From: Lepiota brunneoincarnata
Lineage: Eukaryota; Basidiomycota; Agaricomycetes; Agaricales; Agaricaceae
Assembly (NCBI GenBank): GCA_023014365.1
Contig: JAEBUN010000033.1
Coordinates: 1 to 64,000, forward strand
Direction of reading: 5' to 3'
DNA: 64,000 nucleotides
Shown here one piece after another: positions 1-11,020 of the stretch. Within the stretch, counting starts at the first letter, position 1, and the number at the start of each line of letters is the position of its first letter. The notes below the pieces were generated by a model, which saw only the letters and a program-made list of their open reading frames with translations, did not search any database and was not told where the DNA came from. Made by a program: the position numbers and the translations under genes.

Positions 1-993
1 AGTGTTGAATTCAGTCATTGGTTTGCCTGCTTAGTGCAGGGTTTGGAGTCTGGTATATGCATATGCATGTTCGTCTGCCAGGGTGAAGTTGGCTCTAAGC
101 CAGGCAGTGAAGTTGTCCCATGACTCCATTGCTATGGGTTGTCCTGCTTGGGTTTGGGCATTCCTCTCATGGAGGTATTGTCTGGCCCAGGCTTGGGTAT
201 CTTCTGATTGTATTGTTGATAAGACAAATAGGGTTCTGGCAAGGTTGTTGTTGTAAGTGGTCATGTTAGTGAGTACATAAACTTCACATTGGAAGATCCA
301 GTCTTTGAATAGTCTTCTGGTTCCATCAAAGGCGATGGGTTTGAGGAGTCCTAGCTCCTTTGGGTTTTGTGCAGTAGCCATTATTTGTAGTTGTCCAGGT
401 GGTGGCAGCAGTAGTGCTGGTGGTTGCAGTGGTTGTACAGGTGGTGCTGGTAGGGCTAAGGGTTGTACTGGTGTGGGTAATGTGGGTGGTTGAGGGTCAG
501 GTTCTGATTGGTTGTTGTCAGTGATGTAGATGTCTGAGTTGTTGTCTACTGGGGGGGGTTTTCCTTGATTTACTGCATATTCATGATGCATACGTAGGTC
601 TTCTTCTGATTGGGAGAGTTGTCTCGGTTGTTTGAGGGCGTATTTGAGTTTTTGAAGTTCAAAGTCATTTAGTGGGTTTACTTTAGCACAATATTCTTTG
701 GCTTCTTTGCATTCCTTTCCTTCTTGTTTGTAATGTTCTTTTAATTCTTTTTTGTGTTGTAATCTTTGTTGTTCCACTAGTTCTTTGGCAAAGTTTGTTT
801 GAGTGCATGTGGATATAAATGCACATGGAGTGGGTGAGTCAAATGGAGACAGGGAATAAAATGGTGATGGTGTTTGAGTGGATATAGGATTTCTTCTGAG
901 ATCTGGATTTTGGGTTCCTGATCTGGAGATTCTACTTCTCAATTTAGGAGGAGGTGATGGAGTTTCTCAGGCCAAGAACTTCTTGGGAGGTGT
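1..993 (-). pseudogene. Ty3/gypsy gag, 5' part, start codon lost, runs off the window edge
   Basis: The minus strand encodes a Gag-like protein that aligns residue by residue with the gag of the full element at 6455-8254: a Pro-rich N terminus, a charged KE-rich stretch, a Pro/Leu-rich linker and the conserved LLKPIAFDGTRR capsid motif. The position of the G1 start codon (991-993) reads ACA instead of ATG, so the proper start is lost although the frame stays open to the window edge. Many differences from G1 are CpG to TpG or CpA changes. Gag would form the retrotransposon particle. The rest of the element lies outside the window. Confidence 0.85.
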
Positions 994-1005
994 GGTGATG
1001 GTTTT

Positions 1006-1263
1006 CTAGCGGTTGATTACTGCTAGAAGAATGAAAAATTGGGTTGCAATGATGGAGATTCCTGAGTACAAGTTCCACAATCTGACAACACAGCAGTGGC
1101 AAGGGCACATGATGCATTCAAGTTCTAGGGTGATTATTTGATATGTGATGAGAGTGGTGGTGGAGGTAAAGATGAAAATGAGTAGGTAAGCCAGGTCTTC
1201 TGGTGGGGAGAGATTGAGGGATGTAGTAATGGCTACACAGAGGGGCAGTTTTCTTTCATACAT
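1006..1263 (-). CDS. Conserved leader ORF upstream of gag, two hydrophobic segments
   Basis: This 85-residue ORF lies between the LTR and gag. It matches the 85-residue ORF at 6185-6442 in G1 along its whole length, with only scattered substitutions. It starts MYERKLPLC, has a hydrophobic segment (about residues 24-45), a Cys-rich CPCHCC patch and a second hydrophobic segment (about 65-83), and ends INR followed by TAG. The two segments predict a small membrane protein. I do not recognise a family. The frame has stayed open while surrounding CpGs decayed. It may be a true element gene or part of a structured leader. Confidence 0.55.
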   Translation of the reverse strand: MYERKLPLCVAITTSLNLSPPEDLAYLLIFIFTSTTTLITYQIITLELECIMCPCHCCVVRLWNLYSGISIIATQFFILLAVINR

Positions 1264-1359
1264 TGTTTTGAATGATCAGAGTATCTTGATGCATTCAGTA
1301 CGTTGACAGAGTAGAGTAGAGGGTGAGCAAGAGATAAGCAGCAGAGTATCTTAGTGTTT

Positions 1360-1744
1360 TGTTACCCAGGTTAGGGGTTCACTCTTGAGTAGCATGGCAT
1401 TCAAGGCAAGATGGCTATACAGACTTGGTCTTGTCCTACTAGGCGTGACTTGGAGACAACAGAGCACTATAGTCCAGCCGGTTTGAGGGTAAAGAGATAT
1501 AGGAGGCAAGAACTGTATAACACTAAGATAAGGATACAAGGTAATGTACTATATCCTTATATACTTCCAAGTGTGGCTGTACCCCTACCATAATGGTCCG
1601 GACCAGAGTAACTATGAGTCAGAGATAAGGGACATGAGGCATAAACTAAGAATAGTCCTTCTGATGTACACCACTGATGTTTTCATAGTGACATGGGAAT
1701 GTAAACTAAAAATAACTGTCCTTCTGATAAGACTTCTGATAACA
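1360..1744 (-). repeat. LTR (family 1), 5' LTR of the minus-strand Ty3 element
   Basis: The 385-bp LTR has TGTTA...TAACA ends and matches the G1 LTRs at 5700-6083 and 15469-15854 in reverse orientation. It directly precedes (in minus orientation) the leader ORF and gag at 1-1263, so it is the 5' LTR of that element. A TATATAAGGATA-type segment inside it may be the promoter. Confidence 0.9.
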
Positions 1745-4391
1745 ATAACCAGGCCACAGCACTGTCCTTCCTAGAGGACTGTGTGGGCATTATCCCCCAG
1801 TGTTTTTTCATGGGTGAGGACTTACTCCACTTCCAAGTCTTTCCACCCAATTGCCCTCCTTAATACCCTAGGAAAGCTTATTGAGAAGATGATTGCCCGC
1901 TGCATGCAGTTTGATGCTGTATCTAATGGAATCTTCCACTCCAATCAACTGGGAGGCATCATCCAGAGGTCCACTGAAGATGCTGGTCTCTTCCTCACTC
2001 ATATAGTTTGTGCTGGCTGGGCCAAGGGCCTTGTCTCTAGTGTACTGGCATTTGACATTGCCCAGTTCTTCCCCTCCATTAATCATGAGATTCTACTGGA
2101 AATCCTTTGACTTATGGGCTTTCCTGCTTCCCTTGTCTCCTTCTTCCAGTCTTATTTAGTGGGATGCTGCACATGCTTTGTATGGGGCTCTGCTGAATCT
2201 GAGTGGTATCCTTCTAGTGTGGGTGTAGGCCAGGGCTCTGCACTCTCTCCTGTCCTCTCTGCCCTTATTGTGGCTCCCATCCTCCATCTCTTTGATCATC
2301 ATTCCTCCATGGACGACATTAATGCTACAGCTCTTTCTTTTGTGGATGATGGCCTTCTTATTGTGCAGCACAAGGACTGGGCTGACAACTTGGCTGTTCT
2401 CTGCCAGGCTTATGCAGTCATTCACTCCTTGATGGACTCTCTTGGCTTAGTTCTGGAGCACTCCAAAACAGAGGTGTTCCACTTTTCCTGCCACCACAAT
2501 GATGTGGCTCCTTTAGACCTTGGATTTGCTCCCTTCTCAGGTGACACTCCTCTGACTGCCAAACCAGTCTGGCAATACCTGGGCTTCTGGTTTGACCGGT
2601 GGCTATCCTTCAATGCCCATGTATGGTTCTATTCTACCAAGGCCCTTACTACTGTGCATGCTATGGGGATGCTTGGCAACTCTGCCTGGGGCCTCACTGC
2701 AGACCAGAAGCATCTCCTCTATCATTCCTGTGTGGTCCCTATCATGACTCATGGCTCTTCCTTATGGTTCTTTCATGGTGCCCAAGTGAAGGGCCTCCTC
2801 TCTCTGCTCCAACATGCTCAATGCAAGGCTGGCCTCTGGATCACAGGTGCATTTAGGACCTCTCCTGTTGGGGGAGTCAATGCACTAGCTGGCCTTATCC
2901 CCCCTCCACCTTCATCTTTGCAAACTGTGTGATAGAACTGCCCTCTGCATTCGCAGGCTTCACCACACTCATGCCCTTCACTCCCTCCTGGATTGGTGCT
3001 CTACCTCCACAGTCAAGCACCCACTGATCATCCCCTTCCTTGCCCCAGGCATTCACAGACAGACTGGTGGTGCTCTCCAGGACTTTGACAGGTTGGCTGC
3101 CAAGGCCACTGACCCTCTGATTTCTTTCCCTTCTGTTGGTAGACCAGGCCAAAGCCTACTTAACTTATATTCAGATAGGTTTTCCTTTCTCTCTCTTCCT
3201 CCTGGGTCCCACACACCTGTGGAGATTCAGCTCTTTCACAGTAGGGTAGACACCATCATTTCCTCCTCCTCTTGTTCCCAGTTCTCTCCCTTAGTTTGCA
3301 TTTCTACCCACTCTCCCCTTCCCAATTCTGGGCTGTGCACATCAGCCTCAGTTGCTATCACCCTCTCTTCTTCCTCTATTTTTAGTGTATCTCTCTCCCC
3401 TGGTCAGGGTCAACAATCCTGTGCTACCTTATTTGCCTTGCACTCTGGTTTATGTACTTCTCTCTCTCTTGTTGATAATGCTTCAGATATTACTGTCCTT
3501 ATCTCTTCTTCTTCTTTTCCTTCTTGTAAAACCATCCTTGATCCCTTCCCCCACTCTGGACAGGCTCACTCTCTGGCAGTCATTAAGGCCTTATTCCCCT
3601 GGCTGGCAGCTTCTTCCTCCCAGACAGTCAAGTTTGTCTCTATCCCCTCCACATGGCAGCTCCCTGCCTTGGCTTCAGTCACTCATGAGGCCAAATCTGC
3701 ATGCTTTCCTGCTTCTGCAGCTTCTCCAACCACACTGGACTTCCTGCAGGCTCAGGCTTCTCTTACTGCATCTGCTGAGTGGCAGAAGGACTTTGCAGCC
3801 TCATCCAAATACCATGGCTCCCAATTTCTCACCATCTTTGATAAAAGCAACAAGCCCTTTGCCCCATCATCCTTACACCATGGAACTTGGCTCATCTTAA
3901 CCACCAAGGACCCACCATCTCTCACTGCTCACCTCACCCACTGTATTACCAGCCATGCCCCTATTGGGATATACCACCAGCAGTTCTTCCCTGATGAACC
4001 AGTCCAATGCCAATGTGGTGAACTCCTGGAGACCCAGGACCACATCCTTTATGACTGCCCCTACTTCTCAAGGACAAAGTCCAACCTTCAGCACAACACT
4101 TCCCTGCTGCTCTCTGACTTAGTTCAATTTCTCCAAGACAACCCAGCTGCCTTTGCCTTTCCTCCAAAGCCTACTGCTTCCCAAGGGATTCCTGCCTCCA
4201 GAGTGAGCCAACCACCCTCTTCTCCCTCTCTGCCACCTTCCCCCCTCCCTTTGCAGCCATACATAGTTTATCACATGGGGCCTCTGGCCCCATCTCTTTA
4301 GCTAATCCAATGTAGTAGATACTCATTGGTGCAGACTGCTAACAGGCCCTGCATAATAAATTGTTGATTTAAAAAAAAAAAAAAAAAAAAG
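1745..4391 (+). mobile_element. 5'-truncated non-LTR retrotransposon (LINE) with poly(A) tail
   Basis: The unit starts next to the LTR that ends at 1744 and finishes with an AATAAA signal near 4351 and an A tract of about 20 (4371-4390). Its coding part is reverse transcriptase without the upstream endonuclease or ORF1, which is typical of 5' truncation during target-primed reverse transcription. No flanking target duplication was found by eye, and the 5' end is inferred from the LTR edge. Confidence 0.8.
1781..4301 (+). pseudogene. LINE reverse transcriptase ORF2 with stop and frameshift
   Basis: The reading frame shows the RT order FHPIALLNTLGK (fingers), AFDIAQFFPSINH (catalytic Asp region), GVGQGSALSPVLS, then FVDDG, the variant YxDD box at about 2340-2353. 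The C-terminal part (frame +3, 3093-4301) holds a Cys/His motif CQCGELLETQDHILYDC like that at the end of many LINE ORF2 proteins. Two lesions are visible: an in-frame TGA at 2108-2110, at a site consistent with CGA, and a frame change near 2900-2930, after which coding continues in another frame. The endonuclease domain is absent. The protein would copy element RNA at a nick. This copy is dead. Confidence 0.85.
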
Positions 4392-5167
4392 AAATGGTCC
4401 CAGTCATGGCCCTGAGTAGCAATGCAGGATTGCCAAACCTCATATTCTCAACTGTCTAGATAATGGAGGGTATGCTGAATCAGCTTGTGAGCTGTTAAAC
4501 CACAATTGTTACCCAAGATTTTGATCTTGTCGAAGAACCACATAAGCGAGAGCAGCTGGCCATCAAATTTGGGGGTCCCATGGTCATGAGGAGTTGGCAT
4601 GTGTCAGTTAGACTGGGGGGCATGATAGTGATGGTAGATATGCTGGGGCTAGACAGGTGCTGGCAGCAGAACTGGTGCTGCTGGCTAGTAGTAGGGTGGT
4701 GGCTGCTGTGGAGCCTGAGAGGGCACTTGTTGAGGAATCCAAGAGACCTGCAGCTGTGGTGGGGGCAGGGGTGCCTGCTGAGAGGCCAGAGGAGCCTGCA
4801 GTGCTAAGGGGTTACCTGCTGGGGAACTGGTTGTTGTTGATGAAGATGATCCAGAGCTTGCAGTTATTGATAGTAGTGCCATTGAGGACAATGGTGGTGA
4901 ATCTGCTGGGTTGCCCCATTGCATAGGAACAAAGCCAGGCCCAGGGGACCTGGCTGGGCATAATTACCATAATGGGGTGCTGGGTCACAGCTTGGGTTAG
5001 GGTTTCTTGTTGGGGTGCTGGCCCAAGTGAGCTGATCATTGTAAAAGTTTGCTCCATAATACGCCATTGTCAAATCTGGTGTGTGCCAAGATGCCATATG
5101 AAATGAAGATGCTGTTGACAAGTTAGAAAAGGGATAGTAGGGCACAAGGTTCTGAGGAATAGAGGTG
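4392..5167 (-). pseudogene. Gag fragment of a second Ty3 family
   Basis: On the minus strand a Pro/Gln-rich N terminus (from about 5145) runs into PKFDGQ, then WFFDKIKILG and HYLDS, a capsid pattern also seen at 15864-16430 and 18286-18480. It ends where the LINE poly(A) begins, so the LINE separates it from the rest of its element. Stops and frame changes make it non-functional. The assignment rests on the repeated FDG and FFDKI motifs shared with the other fragments, not on a database match. Confidence 0.6.
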
Positions 5168-5291
5168 TCAGACAGATCTAGGGTTGGGTCTCAGACAGCA
5201 AGCAAGAGCTCCTGGGAGAGCAGGCAAGTGATGTTGATGGATAGATAGACCTAGAAGCCCCTTGTGGTGGGCTCCAGTTATAGAACAAAAA

Positions 5292-5699
5292 GTTGCATTG
5301 TTGCACTGCAAAATCATTTCATTTGTGAAATCACTAGCTAATAAAGTAACTAACTCTCCATTACCAAATAATATCAGTACATGGCCATGGTCAGACACTG
5401 GGTGCGAGAGATTTAGAATACTATCTAAAATATGTGAAGGCAGACATCTCAGAAACAGAACCAGAACACCCAGACAAGTAAAAGTGATGTTAACTAACTT
5501 ATTAGTGATAAAGCTATGGAAGAATGACTCTGGTATGAATGTACCCAAGCATTGTATCCAATACCATGTTAACTAAGATATTAGTTAAGATACTCATGAC
5601 TGCACAAAAGACCCATTTCTTCACCTCTGCCCTAGAAAGCAGACAAGTTGCAACACCTATGTCATCTGGATGGTACCTAGTCATAATAACAGGTCTGGG
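5292..5699 (+). repeat. Truncated copy of the 1.85-kb LTR-like repeat (family 2)
   Basis: This stretch is the reverse complement of the right-hand ends of the repeats at 16431-18285 and 19855-21704 (their last 400 bp or so). It begins TGTTGCACTGC and is cut at 5699 by the 5' LTR of G1. ORFs in it on both strands are chance. Confidence 0.8.
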
Positions 5700-6083
5700 T
5701 GTTATCAGAATTCCATCAGAAGGATAGTTATTTTTAGCTACATTTCCCATGTCACTATGAAACTATCAGTAGTGTACATCAGAAGGACGATTCTTACCAC
5801 ATGCCTCATGTCTCTTATCTCTGACTCATAGTTACCTTGGTCCGGACTATTATAGTAGAGGTATAGCCACACTTAGAAGTATATAAGGATACAGTACAAT
5901 ACCTTGTATCCTTATCTTAGTGTTATACAGTTCTTGCCTCCTATACCTCTTTGCCCTTAAACCAGCTGGACTATAGTGCTCCGTCACCTCTAAGTCGCAC
6001 CTAGTAGGACAGGACCAAGTCTGTATAGATATCCTGCCATGAATGCCGTGCTACTCAAGAGCGAACCCCTAACCCGGGTAACA
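5700..6083 (+). repeat. G1 5' LTR
   Basis: This 384-bp LTR starts TGTTATCAG and ends GGTAACA. It differs from the 3' LTR at scattered sites, so insertion is not very recent. An AGTATATAAGGAT segment near 5877 is the likely promoter. The next bases, AAACACTAAGAT, did not match a tRNA 3' end I could recognise, so the primer-binding site is unassigned. Confidence 0.92.
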
Positions 6084-6184
6084 AAACACTAAGATACTCT
6101 GCTGCTTATCTCTTGCTTGCCCTCCACTCTACTCTGCTTTACCAACGTACTGAACACGTCGAGGTACCCTGGTCGTTCAAAACA

Positions 6185-6442
6185 ATGTACGAAAGAAAAC
6201 TGCCTCTCTGTGTAGCCATCGCTACGTCCCTCAACCTCTCCCCACCAGAAGATCTGGCTTACCTACTCATTTTTGTTTTCACTTCTACCGCCACCCTCAT
6301 TGCCTACCAAATCATCACCCTAGAACTTGAACGTATCACGTACCCTTGTCACTGTTGCGTCATCAGATTGTGGAACCTATATTCAGGGATATCCATCATT
6401 GCAACGCAATTTTTCATCCTTCTAGTGATAATCAATCGCTAG
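6185..6442 (+). CDS. G1 leader ORF, small two-segment membrane protein
   Basis: This ORF encodes 85 residues starting MYERKLPLC, ends TAG at 6440-6442 and sits 12 bp upstream of the gag ATG in the same frame. The in-frame stop means gag could be reached only by reinitiation or readthrough. Two hydrophobic stretches flank a Cys-rich segment (CHCC). The same ORF is present at the same place in the copy at 1006-1263. I do not know a family. The start at 6185 is chosen because both copies begin there; the frame is open upstream to about 6113 without an ATG. Confidence 0.55.
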   Translation: MYERKLPLCVAIATSLNLSPPEDLAYLLIFVFTSTATLIAYQIITLELERITYPCHCCVIRLWNLYSGISIIATQFFILLVIINR

Positions 6443-6454
6443 ACAACTGCCACC

Positions 6455-8254
6455 ATGCCTCCAAAGAAGTTCTCAGCCCGAGAAACTCCATCACCTCCTC
6501 CCAAATCGAGAAGTAGAATCTCAGGATCAGGAACCCAAAACCCGGATCCCAGAAGAAACCCTATCCCCACTCAGACACCATCTCCATTCTATCCCCCATC
6601 CCCATTTGACTTGCCTACTCCAAGTACATCAACACGTACAAGAACAAGTTTTGCTGACAAACTAGCAGAACGACAAAGAAAACAACACGAAAAAGAATTA
6701 AAGGAACACTACGAAGAAGAAGAAAGAAGATGCAAACAAGCCAAAGAATACCATGCCAAAGTAGATCCATTAAATGACTACAAACTCCAAAGACTCAAAA
6801 ACGCCCTCAAGCAACCAAGAGGACTCTCCACATCAGAAGAAAACTTACTCACACACCACGAATACGCAGTAAATCAGGGAAGAACTCCCCCACCAGATAA
6901 TGACTCCGACGTCTATATAACAGATGACAATCAATCGGATCCCGATCCACAACCACCCACATTACCTACGCCAACCGCACCCTTAGCCCTACCAGCTCCC
7001 CCTTTATGACCAACACAACCACCATCACCACCACCGCTGCCGCTACCCGGACAATTACAAATAATGGCCGCCGCACCGAGACCAAAGGAGTTAGGACTCC
7101 TCAAACCCATTGCCTTCGATGGAACTAGAAGACTGTTCGAAGATTGGATCTTCCAATGTGAAGTTTACGTACTTGCCAACGCAACAACGTACAATACCAA
7201 TCTCGCTAGGACTCTATTTGTCCTTTCGACAATGCAATCAGGAGATGCCCGAGCCTGGGCTAGACAGTACCTCCATGAGAGAAATGCCCAAACACAACAA
7301 GGGCAACCCATAGCCATGGAGTCATGGGACAACTTCACTGCTCGGCTCAGAGCTGACTTCACTCCAGCAGACAAACATGTGTACGCACATACCAGACTTC
7401 AAACCCTGCATCAAGCAGGCAAACCAATGACTGAATTCAACGCTCAGTTCAAGGAACTCATCCGTCAATCTGGAATAAATGAAGATTGCACCCTGATCGA
7501 TCTATACTGCAAAGCAATCAACCGCTGTATTGCCATGAAAATTGACAAATCAGAAAACCCTCCAACAACTATCGCCGCTTGGTATACCTGAGCCAATAAA
7601 CTTGACGACAATTTCCGCTGAATCAATGCCCTCTACGGTACCCCCAGAAACACGTTTCCCCAAAGGAACCAATACCAACCCAATCGTGGACCAAGTCGCC
7701 CAAATAACAATGTGCCCTACACACAATTCTATCAAAGGAGCAATGCTCCACGGTTCACCCCATGAGACCCACACACCATGGAAATAGACCATGTCACAAT
7801 GGAAGAAGGATTTGAAGATCCTTACCCCGAAATTCCACAACCGGAATATGCCGAAGAAGACTCCACACAAGAACCATTGGAGTTAGATGCTGTTGTCACT
7901 GGACAACAAATGAAATCATACCAGAACCAAGAATGCTTCCGATGTGGAGCCAAAGATCATTGGGTCAGCAAATGCCCTCAACCACTGCCAGCTAGACACT
8001 TCCCAGGAATGCGTACCAACCCCCCTCGCCCTGCGAGAAACCCCAACCATCCCTTCCTTGGACAACAAAACCCTCGTCCCAGATTTCCAAACCGGAACGC
8101 CCAACAATCACCACAATGCAAGTATTCCCTTGCCATCACAGAAGTCGCATCTCAGATGTGCCAAATGGTCAATGATCTTGACCCTGAACTCCAACAAGAA
8201 CTCCACTCTGTGCTAGCTGAGGACCTGGAGATGCGTCCATTCCAGGATTTTTAA
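6455..8254 (+). pseudogene. G1 gag with zinc knuckle, four in-frame TGA
   Basis: A single frame from ATG 6455 to TAA 8254 encodes a basic/Pro-rich N terminus, a KE-rich coil (about residues 65-105), a capsid region containing LLKPIAFDGTRRLFEDW and a C-terminal CCHC knuckle CFRCGAKDHWVSKCP near 7936-7980 that would bind element RNA. It is interrupted by TGA at 7007, 7589, 7619 and 7763. All four are in the same frame and fit CGA to TGA changes, although the copy at 31-942 is too divergent around the first site to show the ancestral codon. There are no indels, so the frame is otherwise intact. Confidence 0.88.
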
Positions 8255-10322
8255 AAAGGAACGCTGTCAACCGATGTGCCCCTGCACGTTCCAGAAGGAC
8301 ACTTTCTCGATAAACTCTGTACAATTACAACTATCCCCAAATAAATGATCCCTTTTCTTACCTATTGAGATTTGGAGTGAACGGACATCAAAACCCATGG
8401 CCATCACCGCCCTGATAGACTCAGGAGCCCAAGGGAATTTCATCTCCCACAAGGTTGTTGAACGACATGGTTATCAAACCAAATGGCTGGACCAACCAAT
8501 TCCACTCAGTAACGTTGACAGAACTGATAATCAACATGGCAAGATCCATGAATACATCAAAATCAGAACCATCATCAATGGAAGAGACTGCACACTAGAA
8601 GCGTATGTCACAAACACTGGTGAGAAAGACCTCATCATCGGATTTCCCTGGTTGGAACAATACAATCCTGACATCAACTGGAAGACCAAGATGTTCTCTT
8701 GGAAACCCCAAATCGATCACCAAGACTTTTCCAAACTCCTCAGAACCCTACGACGACCTGTTGAACTCAACTCCATAGCCATGGACAGAATGGCTGGGAA
8801 GACCTCTCAACCCGAGGAAAACCCTGAAGAATACGTCAACCTATCAAACGTTGACCTTGATACCTTCTCTTCAGAAAGAGAAATGAACCCGATGCTTCTA
8901 ACCCCATTAGAAGTAAACGCCAAAGCAATGCACGCCACAACACTCCACAATGAGCAACACAACCTGACAAAATTGGCAAACCAAAAAGGAAAACAACCAG
9001 AATCAAACAAAGAACCATCCGAAATCCCTTGGAGATTTGCCCAATGGGCTAAAATATTCAACAAGAAAGCCTCTGAACGATTCCCACCATCAAGAACGTT
9101 TGATCACGAGATCGAACTAAAACCAACATTCGAAGCAAAATCGATGAAACCTTATCAAGTGGCACCTGCTAAAGAAAAAGCGCTGAAGGAGTTCATAGAT
9201 GAAAACCTCCGAAAAGGCTACATCCGCCCCTCAAAATCCCCTATGGCATCACCCTTCTTCTTCGTTGCCAAGAAAGGAGGAGACCTCCGATCCTGCCAAG
9301 ATTATCGTTATCTAAACAATCATACTGTCAAAAATGCTTACCCAATCCCCATGATTTCCTCTATCATGGACAAACTCAAAGGAGCCAAGTATTTCACTAA
9401 GCTTGATGTCCGCTTAGGATACAATAACGTCAGAATCAAAGATGGCGATCAATGGAAAGCAGCGTTCAAGACTCCCATGGGTCTTTTTGAACCAACTGTC
9501 ATGTTTTTCGGACTCTGCAATAGTCCCGCGACGTTCCAACATATGATGGACATGTTATTCTCCAAAATAATGGAGAAAGGAGGAATCATCATCTACATGG
9601 ATGATATCCTAATCTACGGTAAAACCCAGGAAGAAACCGACCGACTTACGGAAAAAGTACTGCAGATCCTGCAGGAAAACAACCTCTACCTCAAAACGGA
9701 GAAATGCGAGTTCAACAAACAACAACTCGAATACCTTGGCATGATCATCACGCCAGACAAGATCAAAATGGATCCCGGAAAACTCAAGGGAATAGAAGAC
9801 TGGCCAGTGCCAAAAACAGTCCGACACATTTGGAAATTCATTGGATTCTGTAACTTCTACCGGAAGTTCATCCGCAACTACTCCCACCACACCAAACCCC
9901 TGAACCAACTCCTTTCCAAATCAAACAAGTTTGAATGGAAAGAAGAACAACAAAAAGCATTTGAAATGCTCAAGAATGAATTCTTAAAGGAACCGGTACT
10001 CCTCATGCCCGACTCCACAAAACCCTTCAAAATAGAAGCCGATGCTTCCAAATTTGCATCAGGAGCTGTCCTATATCAACACAACATCAACAGAATACGG
10101 AAACCCGTATCATTCTATTCAAAGATGTTCGGACCAGCGGAATGCAACTACAATATCTACAACAGGGAACTTCTTGCAATTATCTGAGCCCTCGAAGAAT
10201 GGCGCCATTACCTCCTTGGCAGTCCCCATACCGTCCGTATCAGAACGGATCACCAAAACCTAACATACTGGTGCAAACCCCAGAAAATCAACCGCAGACA
10301 AGCACGATAGGTCCAGACCCTC

Positions 10323-11020
10323 TGTTATGAACAGTCCAGACCGGGAGGAACAAGAACTATTGTTCGACTTTACAAGATGGGTACAGGAGACTACAGACCA
10401 ATTACGGGCACAAGAATATGAAGACGAGGAAGGGGAATATTACACTGCCATGCAGGACCTGGCGAGAGAAGCAGGAATGGAGATAACCTTGGAGGATATA
10501 TTGGAATACCCCGAGGACGAGGAAGATAACCATGGATCAACCGACCCAACCTCCGATACGGATGGAAGCACTGAGAGAATGGAGAGCGAGAACGGAGAGG
10601 ACTCCATGGAGATACAATCGGGAGAAGAAGATTATGAGTCAGAGGAAAGCGATGGAACATCGCACAGCAGTAGCGAGAGTACTGACTCATTGTAATATAA
10701 ATAACACTAGGATGCCATCAGCCAGGATGTGCATCATGGTCAGGACTGCGCACGACCAGTAGAACAGCCAAGTAACCTATAACGAGTATATAGCACCTCA
10801 TAGGTATATAAGGTCTGTACAAGTAGAGATTAAAGCCTCAAGCTTTAATCTTGTTAACAGCGGTCGTTTACCTCTCTGCCTTAACTTGGCGTCTTCCCTC
10901 GTTATCTCATTGAGCACGATCCACTAAGCTCTATAAGGCCAACCGTCTCGGACACCTTGTAGAGTGATTGAAGGCCGTCTCCAGTTATCCTCGGATACAG
11001 AAGGAGCACGGATCATAACA
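10323..11020 (+). repeat. Solo LTR (family 3) inserted in G1 RNase H
   Basis: This 698-bp insert has TGTTA...TAACA ends and is flanked by the 5-bp direct repeat CCCTC (10318-10322 and 11021-11025), the hallmark of Ty3 integration followed by LTR-LTR recombination. It interrupts the RNase H coding region. It contains an acidic ORF that starts at its fifth base. A related LTR start lies in reverse orientation at 32061-32074. Confidence 0.93.
10327..10695 (+). CDS. Acidic 122-residue ORF inside the family 3 LTR
   Basis: The ATG lies at LTR base 5. The protein begins MNSPDREEQELLFDFTRW and becomes very acidic with Ser/Thr/Glu/Asp repeats to the C terminus (ESTDSL, stop TAA). In the decayed copy at about 31975-32280 the same N-terminal sequence (MNSPDKKELELVFDYTR) continues in frame from acidic coding sequence upstream of the LTR. 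The ORF is therefore probably the C-terminal tail of an element protein whose reading frame crosses from the internal region into the 3' LTR. Function is unknown. Confidence 0.45.
   Translation: MNSPDREEQELLFDFTRWVQETTDQLRAQEYEDEEGEYYTAMQDLAREAGMEITLEDILEYPEDEEDNHGSTDPTSDTDGSTERMESENGEDSMEIQSGEEDYESEESDGTSHSSSESTDSL

Noticed and set aside
1781..4301. LINE RT as a group II intron or retron RT
   Set aside because: The FVDDG box, Cys/His C terminus and poly(A) tail fit a eukaryotic LINE. No intron RNA or msr-like structure is expected or seen.
5168..5750. Several ORFs on both strands near the left edge of G1
   Set aside because: They are inside LTR sequence (family 2 fragment and G1 LTR) and recur as shadows in other copies.
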